Of a stretch of 64,000 nt of DNA, positions 58,002-64,000 are shown piece after piece. This stretch comes from Aureococcus anophagefferens (taxonomy: Eukaryota; Sar; Pelagophyceae; Pelagomonadales; Pelagomonadaceae). The DNA lies in assembly GCF_000186865.1 (NCBI RefSeq), contig NW_008705562.1, positions 516,981 through 580,980 on the forward strand, read 5' to 3'. A program made the translations under genes and the position numbers. The notes below the pieces were generated by a model. The model did no database searches, was not told the origin of the DNA, and worked only from the letters and a program-made list of their open reading frames with translations. Within the stretch, counting starts at the first letter, position 1. Every line of letters starts with the position of its first letter.

Positions 58002-58961
58002 TCACGCGCCGGGGTGGAGCGGGTGCGCGCCGCCCGGCCGGTCGTTCGCGCGCGACGTGGGCTCCTTGGACTGCTTGTTGAAGTCCGGGTCCGCGAGGGT
58101 GTAGGCCTGCTTGGCCCGGGGCCGCGAGCCCGCGGCGCGCGCGAGGAGGACGAGGCGGCCCGCGCCGCCGACCTGGCCCGGCGGCACGTCGTGCTCGGGA
58201 CCCGGCTCGGGCCGCTTCCGGACCGCGGGGCCGTCGCAGTCGCTCATGGTCTCCGGGTCGCCGTACAGGGACCCGTCGCGGCGCCGCTTCCGCGCGCCCT
58301 TGCGGAACCCCCAGAGCCGGAGCTCCGCGGCGAACTTGCGCCGCGCGCGCGCGAGGTCGTCGTCGTCGGTCGCCGGGTTCCCCGCGGCGCGGTCGAGCGT
58401 CCGGAAGAGCTTCTTGAGGTGCTCGAGGCCGTCGTCGCCGTCCTCCTCCGTGTCGAAGGTGCGCGACCCCAGGTTGTACTCGTAGCGCCGGTCCGCGGCC
58501 GCCTTCTCGCGGACGTACCGCTCCTCGAGGTCGGGGAAGCCGTCCTCGAAGACCGCGTGGATGAGGTTCACGGAGCCCCACCTAGGCGAGGGGTCGGGGG
58601 TGAGGAGGGGGCGGGGGCGGGGCGGGGGGGGGCATGCGCGACGGGGGGATGGGCGGCGCGCGCGGCCGGCGACGTCCGCGGAAATCCGCGGACCGCGGCG
58701 CCCGCGTCGCTCGCGCGCGGGGTTTTGGGGGGGGGATGGGCGCGGGGGGACGCACCGCGCGCGCCGCGTCTTCGGGCCGCGCGTCCGGGGCCGGTGCAGG
58801 AAGTCCTCGGGCCGCTTCAGGGACGAGGCGTCGGCGGCCGAATCCACGCCGCTCCAGACGGGCGTGACCGTGTTCGTCGCCTCCGCCGCGAGGGGGGGCG
58901 TCGTCGTGCGCGACGACGCCTGGGCGTCCGACGAGTCGGCCAGGGGATCAAGCGGGCTCAT
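58002..58961 (-). CDS. Basic hypothetical protein, 249 aa (2 exons)
   Basis: Exons 58961-58792 and 58581-58002 join across a 210-bp GC-AG intron to 249 residues (FLHR|WGSVNLI). The N-terminus is Ser/Asp/Thr-rich. The second exon opens with WGSVNLIHAVFEDGFPDLEERYVREKAAADRRYEYNLG (quoted in part: VNLIHAVFEDGFPDLEERY), then a charged helix and KGARKRRRDGSLYG, a basic cluster suited to a nuclear localisation signal. Family not recognised. The intron is G-rich and is not one of the three introner families. Confidence 0.6.
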   Translation of the reverse strand: MSPLDPLADSSDAQASSRTTTPPLAAEATNTVTPVWSGVDSAADASSLKRPEDFLHRPRTRGPKTRRARCVPPRPSPPQNPARERRGRRGPRISADVAGRARRPSPRRACPPPPRPRPLLTPDPSPRWGSVNLIHAVFEDGFPDLEERYVREKAAADRRYEYNLGSRTFDTEEDGDDGLEHLKKLFRTLDRAAGNPATDDDDLARARRKFAAELRLWGFRKGARKRRRDGSLYGDPETMSDCDGPAVRKRPEPGPEHDVPPGQVGGAGRLVLLARAAGSRPRAKQAYTLADPDFNKQSKEPTSRANDRPGGAHPLHPGA

Positions 58962-59229
58962 CGCCTTCGCGTCGCGACGCGGGGGCCGTGATTCGGCACG
59001 ACTTCAGGTTATCGCGAACGCGTCGCAGCCGTCGTCGCAAACGAGTGGTTGTGTGGAAGCTGGCACAATGTTGCACCTGTTGGTTGCAGCTGACGCCGAA
59101 GACGGAAACGCACGCGTCGACGGGCTTCCCGACCACATAGAACAGACCGCGTCGACTCGACGCCCACCACCGCGCCGCGCCGGCCGCGCGGAACGCGCGA
59201 AGACGCCAGGAAAACAACAAGACGCGGCG

Positions 59230-62200
59230 CTACTCCTTACTCGCGGCCTGGGCCTGCTGGTACCAGGCCGCCCGCCGGAGGATGCAGTAGTGGCGCTTCG
59301 CCTTGCCGAGGCGCTCCGAGAGGCGGAAGTCCGCGCCGCCGTAGCCGCGCGCGGCGGACAGCTCCGCGACGATGGGCCGGCCGCCGGCCTCGAGTATGCC
59401 GTTGTCCGTGAGGTTCAGCTCGCGGAGGGCCTCGTTGTGCGTCAGCGCCGGCCGGAAGGCGAGGAGCGCGAGGGACACGAACTTGCCCCGCTCGCCGACG
59501 ACCCAGGGCGCCGTGACGCCGCAGAGCTGGTTCCGCTGGAGATCCAGGCGCTGGAGCGTCGCGTTGACGCGGAGCGCGTCGCCGAGCGCCAGCACGCCGT
59601 CGGCGCTGTGGCTGCCCCAGCCCTGGGGCGACACGTCGCAGACCTCGTTCCGCGCGAGCTTGAGCTCCGTGAGCGCCGCGTTGCGCCGGAGGCCCTCGGA
59701 GAGCGCGCGGAGGCCCTGGGCCTCGACGTGGGACTCGCTCAGGTTGATGGACGTCAGGCCCGTGTTCTTCTTCAGCGCCTCGCCCAACGCCGCGAGGCCC
59801 GCGTTCGGCGGGAGCCGCGCGGCGCCCGCGTCGTCGTCGCGGCTCTCCCGCTTCGCCGTCAGCATGCCGAAGCCCGCGCGGTACGCGTAGGCCTCGGCGG
59901 ACAGCGCCCCGGCGGACGCGTCCCGCGCCAGGGCGTGGGGCGCGCTCGCCGCCAGCTCCCGCACGCCGTCGGCGAAGTTGTTGCCGGACAGGTCTAAAGC
60001 CGCGAGGTGCACGTTGTCCGGCAAGCAGACGGCGAGCCGCGCGAGCATCGCGCCGTCTAAACCGCAGGTCCGCAGGTCCATCTTCACGAGCGTCGGCGCG
60101 ATGACGTCACCGGCCGCGAGGGCCGCCGTCGCCGGGTCGACGACCGCGGCGATTAACGAGATGTCGCGGACGTTGATGTTGACTCTTCTCAAACTGAGGT
60201 CCGCGGCCGCGTCGCCGGCCGCGAGGCGGAAGCGGCGGCACGCGCGCTGCACGCGGCCGGCGGGCGACGCTAACGCCGCGGCGCGCTCCGCCGACGTGAC
60301 CATGTGGAGCACGACGTCGACCATGCCCAGCGGCGCGACGTAGGCCTCCTGGTGGACGTCGTCGAGCGACGGCCAGCCCGCGTAGTCGCCCGCCCTGATC
60401 TTCGCCGCGGACGCGCGCTGCGACGCGCTCGGGGCCGCCCCGGGCCGCGTCGCGCCCGGCGCCTCGAGGGCGACCCAGCGCCGCCGGCGCGCCTTGTCCG
60501 CGACGGGCTTGAGGGGCAGGAGCGCGACGCCGAGGCACGCGTCGCCGCGCTGTCCCGGCTTCTTCGGCGTGCCCGGCTTCTTCGGCGTGCCCGCTTCCTC
60601 CGCCGGGGGCGCCGCGTTCCAGCAGGCGACCTCTAGTTGGAGGTCGTCCGTGACCTCGTCGGCCTCGGGCAGCTCGACGAGGAACCTGGCAGGAAAAGAG
60701 AGCGAAATTCCCAACTTTGGAGACTGCTATCTCGGTCATTTTCCACTCGTTTCGGCTAATTTTTGGACGAGCGATCATCTCGGAGCGTTCTCGAAGCGTG
60801 GATGCTTTTTCCGAAACGGGCGCGCGCGGAACACTCACGTTGAAGCGAACTTGAATCACTCTTTTCCCGCCCTGACGAGGAACGTCTCCTGGAACTGGGG
60901 CCGCCGCGACGGCGGCGCGGTCCGCGTCCGCGCGCTGTGGACGAGCTGGCTCGGCCCGCCGACGGTCTTGATGGAGACCCAGACGTCGGGCACGGGCGAC
61001 ACTTCCGCGCTCGCCGCGGACGCGGTTTCGCCCCCGTTCGACGCGTCGTCCGCCGCGGGTCGCGCGAGGCCCGTCGGCGTGCCCGGTCTTTTCGAACCGG
61101 ACGGCGTGCCCGCGCGCTGGCGGCTGCCCGGGCGCGCCGCGTTCTCCCGGTCCTCGAGCAGGTCCGGCCGCCGGCCGAGGTTCCGCGCGCGGACGATAGC
61201 GACGCGGATCTCGTTCGGGTCCGCCTCCGGAAACACGTCCTCGTCGAGGAAGTAGTCCGGCGCGAGGGCCGGGTCGTGCACGAGGACGCAGGCGACCTTG
61301 ATCTGCGACGCCTTGTCGTCGCCGGCGACGCGGTTCGCCTCGGGCACGGCCAAAGTGACCCACGACCACGCCGGCGTCGGCACTCGTCGCGCGGCGTCCG
61401 CGAAGCCCTCGGCGTCGCGGTCGCCGCGGAAGGCGTCGCGCGCGTCGAGGACGGCTCTGAGCGGGATCTTCGCCGCGCCGAGCAGCGGCTGCGCGCCGTC
61501 GCCGCCGGCGACCTGGCGGTCGCGGACTTCTACGGTGACCTCCGGTTCCACCTCGCCTCTTTCAATGTCGTGCTCGTCGACGTCGAGGTCCAGGCGCTCG
61601 AACCAGGACGGGTAGAACGTGCCCTCCGTCGTCCGCGTCGCCTTCGCCACGAGCTCGCCGTCGCCGTAGGCTATTGAAGCCGTCGCGAAGACGCGCGCGC
61701 GCGCCTCGTCGTCGGACTTGGCCGCGGCCGGCGGCTTCGAGAACAGCGCCTGCTTCAGGGACGACGCGGCGGAGGCCGCCGGCGCCGCGCGCTTGATCTC
61801 CTCCGTCGACGCCTTGAGGTTGCGCGCGCGCCCCAGGAAGACGAGGAGCCGGTTCCCGCGCCGCGCGGGCCAGTCGACGGCGCCGTCGAGCAGGTCCGGC
61901 TCGAGGCCCGGGTTGTGGCGCCAGCGGAAGAGCAGCTCGACCTGGCCCTTGGGCGCGTGGGCCACGGGCGCGTTGTCGACGGCGCCGGGCTGCTTGAGCG
62001 GGTCGGGCCGCGCGTCCGCGTCCGCCTCGGCCTTGAGCGCGTACCACGATCGGAAGGGCCGCCGGTCCACGAGGCTCGACGCGAGGCGCTCGAGCTTGAC
62101 GCCGCCCATGAAGTCGTTGGCGCTGCGGTCGTCGTGGTCGAAGACGCGGACCCAGAGCGCGTAGTCGTCGCCCGGTTCGACCTCGAACGCGAAGACGCCC

Positions 62201-64000
62201 TTCCACTTGGGCTCGAGCGTCTTGGGCCTCACGGCCGTCCGCGCCTCGCCCGGCCCGACGTTGACGACGGCGTAGGGGTCGCTGGAGCCGCCCTTGGAGA
62301 AGCGGCTCCGGTCCATGATCTCGAGGGACTTGCCGCGGTAGACGGCGACCTGGAGCTCGTTGGGCTGCTTCTCGGGCACGTCTGGGTCGCCCTCTTTAAA
62401 GGGGTCGAAGACGAGCGCCGGGTCGTGCCTCCAGCACAGGACCAGCTCGACGTCGCCGGAGCTCCCGCCGAGCTTGTACCATCTGCGCACGCGGTAGCCG
62501 TCGTGGACCTCGCGGAGGTCGACGTCGGCCGAGCCCATGAAGTCGTTGCCGCTGAGCTCGTCCCAGTCCTCGAGGACGACCGTGAGGACGCCCGGCGGCG
62601 CGTCGTCGTAGTCGAGCTCGTAGGGGCACTGGAACCGCGCGCGGAACAACGGGTTCACGGTCTTCCGGCGCACGTCGGTCTTGAACGAAAACTCGGGCGC
62701 GTTCGCGAGGGTCACGGTGGCGACGGGGTCGCTGCTGCCGCCCTTGGATAAGATATTCCTGTCCATGATCGGCAAATGCCGCGCGCGGACGACGGCGATG
62801 CACAGCTCGTTGCGGGGCTTGCCCGGGTGCGCGTCGGTGCCTTCCCACGGGTCGAACGCGAGCTCGGGGTTGTGGATCCACTTGAGCACGAGCTCGATGG
62901 ACCCGGAGACGGCGTCCTTGGGCCGGTCCGGGTCCGTTTGTAGTTTGAACCACTTGCGGCCCCGGAAGTGGGTCACGTCCCGCAGGTCGACGTCGAAGAC
63001 GCCCATGGAGTCGGGCGCGGACGCGTCGTCGTAGTCCTCGCACCGCGCCCGCAGCACGGGGTGCTCGACCTCCGTGGCCTCGATGGGGAGGCGGAACTCC
63101 TCGTGCCACTGGGGCGCGAGCGTGTTGTTCTTGTAGGTCGACGTCGCGGCCGCGTCCGTGCCCGGCACGGTGAAGACGACGCGCGGGTCCGACGTGCCGC
63201 CCTTCGAGAGCAGGTTCCGGTCCTTGGCGATCAAGCCCTTGCCGCGCACGAGGGCGACCAGAAGCTCGTTGCAGTCCTTGGAGACGCGGTCCTGGACGAC
63301 GGAGCCCAGCACCTGTGTGCAAATCAACCCGTGAGCTGGGACGTCGGGGCCAAACTTCAGAATTCTCTAGCTCGGTCAAATCGAAGTCGATTCGGCTGAT
63401 TTTTGGACGAATCGATTGCTCTCAGCGAGTTCTCGAAGCACGGCGGAAGTGATCGTGTCAAAACATTCGAATACGCGCACATTGAAGTCGGGTTGAAGAT
63501 TTGATTTGCACACAGCCCAGCACGTTGAGCAGCCGCACGGACTGCGCGGCCTTCTTGAGCCGCTGGAGGCCCGTGGGCTTCGCGGGCGCCGCGGGCCCCG
63601 CGCTTCCGAAGGCGCTGAGCACGCGCGCGGACTGGGCCTGCTTCTTGAGCACGCCGAGCTTCGACGGCGGCGGCGCCGCGGCGGCCGCCTCGGGCGACGC
63701 CTCCGCCTCGCGCGCGGCCTCCGCCTCGCGCGCGGCCTCCGCCTCGCGCGCGGCCTCGACGGCGTCGGGGTCTTCGGTGAACTCGAAGGGCTCGTAGAAG
63801 TATTTCGGGTTGTGGCGCCATCTGAAGACGAGCTCGAGGGCGCCGGAGACCGTGTCCTTGGGCTTCTTCGGGTTCGGTTTCAGTTCGAACCAGCCCCGGT
63901 GGATCTGCCGATCGATGAATCGGGACACGTCGACGTCGACCTCGCCCATGTGGTCCGCGGCGCTCAGCAGGTCGTAGTCCTCGCATTTGGCGCGCAGCAC
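59230..64000 (-). CDS. Multi-C2-domain protein with C-terminal LRRs, partial (N-terminus beyond window)
   Basis: Visible exons are 64000-63524, 63312-60884 and 60685-59230, giving 1453 residues; the 5' end lies outside the window. The visible start is the end of a C2 domain, followed by an EAEAAR heptad-repeat linker. Then come at least four more C2-type modules with repeated LSKGGTSDPRVVF, LSKGGSSDPVATV and FSKGGSSDPYAVV loops. Acidic residues lie where C2 domains bind calcium (EDYDDASAPDSMG, EDWDELSGNDFMG, DHDDRSANDFMGG). A VELVLCWRHDPALVFDP motif recurs between modules. The C-terminal 350 residues form ribonuclease-inhibitor-type LRRs (LDLSGNNFADG, INLSESHVEAQG, LKLARNEVCD, LNLTDNGILEAGG). 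It is probably a calcium-dependent membrane-binding scaffold, ferlin/MCTP-like in plan but without a visible membrane anchor. Confidence 0.85.
60686..60875 (-). mobile_element. Introner element, family A, reversed, in C2/LRR gene
   Basis: The 190-bp copy is reversed relative to its gene. Flanks are GTTCCTCG (60678-60685 and 60876-60883), extended to nine matching bases by a further T. One C of the terminal CTGCCC is missing. Intron 60883-60686 is GT-AG and joins QET to FLVELPEAD. Confidence 0.94.
63313..63515 (-). mobile_element. Introner element, family B, reversed, in C2/LRR gene
   Basis: The 203-bp copy has ends CTGTGTGCAAATC at both sides (perfect 13-bp inverted repeat) and a perfect GTGCTGGG duplication (63305-63312 and 63516-63523). 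It is inserted in the opposite orientation to the other three B copies. Intron 63523-63313 is GT-AG. Confidence 0.95.
63680..63755 (-). repeat. 18-bp coding tandem repeat (EAEAAR)
   Basis: GCCTCCGCCTCGCGCGCG repeats about four times on the plus strand, encoding a helical EAEAAR linker between C2 modules. Length variation is likely. Confidence 0.88.

Noticed and set aside
58582..58791. The 210-bp intron of the basic protein gene as another introner
   Set aside because: It is G-rich with no family A, B or C core, no inverted ends and no flanking 8-bp duplication.

Overview
This 64 kb window is nuclear DNA of a eukaryotic microalga. It is very GC-rich and extremely gene-dense, with small introns, a pol III tRNA gene, eukaryote-only proteins (VWA8, eIF1, FUT8-like and IQ/WW proteins) and one presequence with the ASAFGP motif that stramenopiles use to import proteins into a secondary red-type plastid. 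Abundant introner elements (DNA transposons that become introns at the moment of insertion) together with this composition fit a pelagophyte such as Aureococcus anophagefferens or a close relative. The organism assignment is inference; no database was searched.

Layout: 0-7 kb holds a mitochondrial VWA8-type AAA protein behind an ammonium transporter (both minus). 7-11 kb has a hypothetical gene, a 1.5 kb repeat-rich spacer with a 37-bp inverted repeat, and an EF-hand gene. 11-18 kb has a hypothetical protein, a cytochrome b5-fold protein, a secreted DOPA-dioxygenase-like protein, a fucosyltransferase-like protein, eIF1 and a methyltransferase. 18-22 kb is an eleven-intron-scale LRR receptor-like gene carrying an 11-bp tandem duplication that breaks its frame. 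22-30 kb has tRNA-Pro(UGG), a methyltransferase, an SGNH hydrolase, a FAST/RAP-like RNA-binding protein and an acidic Tudor-like protein. 29.7-40 kb has an LRR/IQ/WW/B-box protein, a FUT8-like enzyme, a plastid-type membrane protein, a two-pore K+ channel with EF-hands and a DMT-type transporter. 40-54 kb has a coiled-coil EF-hand protein, a micro-membrane protein, a CAMK-like kinase, an SDR, an alpha/beta hydrolase-PDZ protein and a low-GC ankyrin protein. 53-64 kb has a sulfotransferase-like enzyme, a UBA protein, a membrane protein, a 1.9 kb repeat-bearing spacer, a basic nuclear-type protein and a multi-C2/LRR protein that runs off the right edge.

The main result is the intron biology. 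I find 16 transposon-derived introns in three sequence families: A (9 copies, about 190 bp), B (4 copies, about 200 bp, sharing a core with A) and C (3 copies, about 80-100 bp, unrelated ends). Nearly all have an 8-bp target-site duplication that always begins GT or GC. Splicing from the first base of the left duplication to the AG carried by the element restores the uninterrupted protein exactly. About two thirds of the roughly 36 introns I could place, including non-introner introns, use GC rather than GT donors. Six convergent gene pairs have stop codons only 2-9 bp apart, so their 3' ends must overlap.
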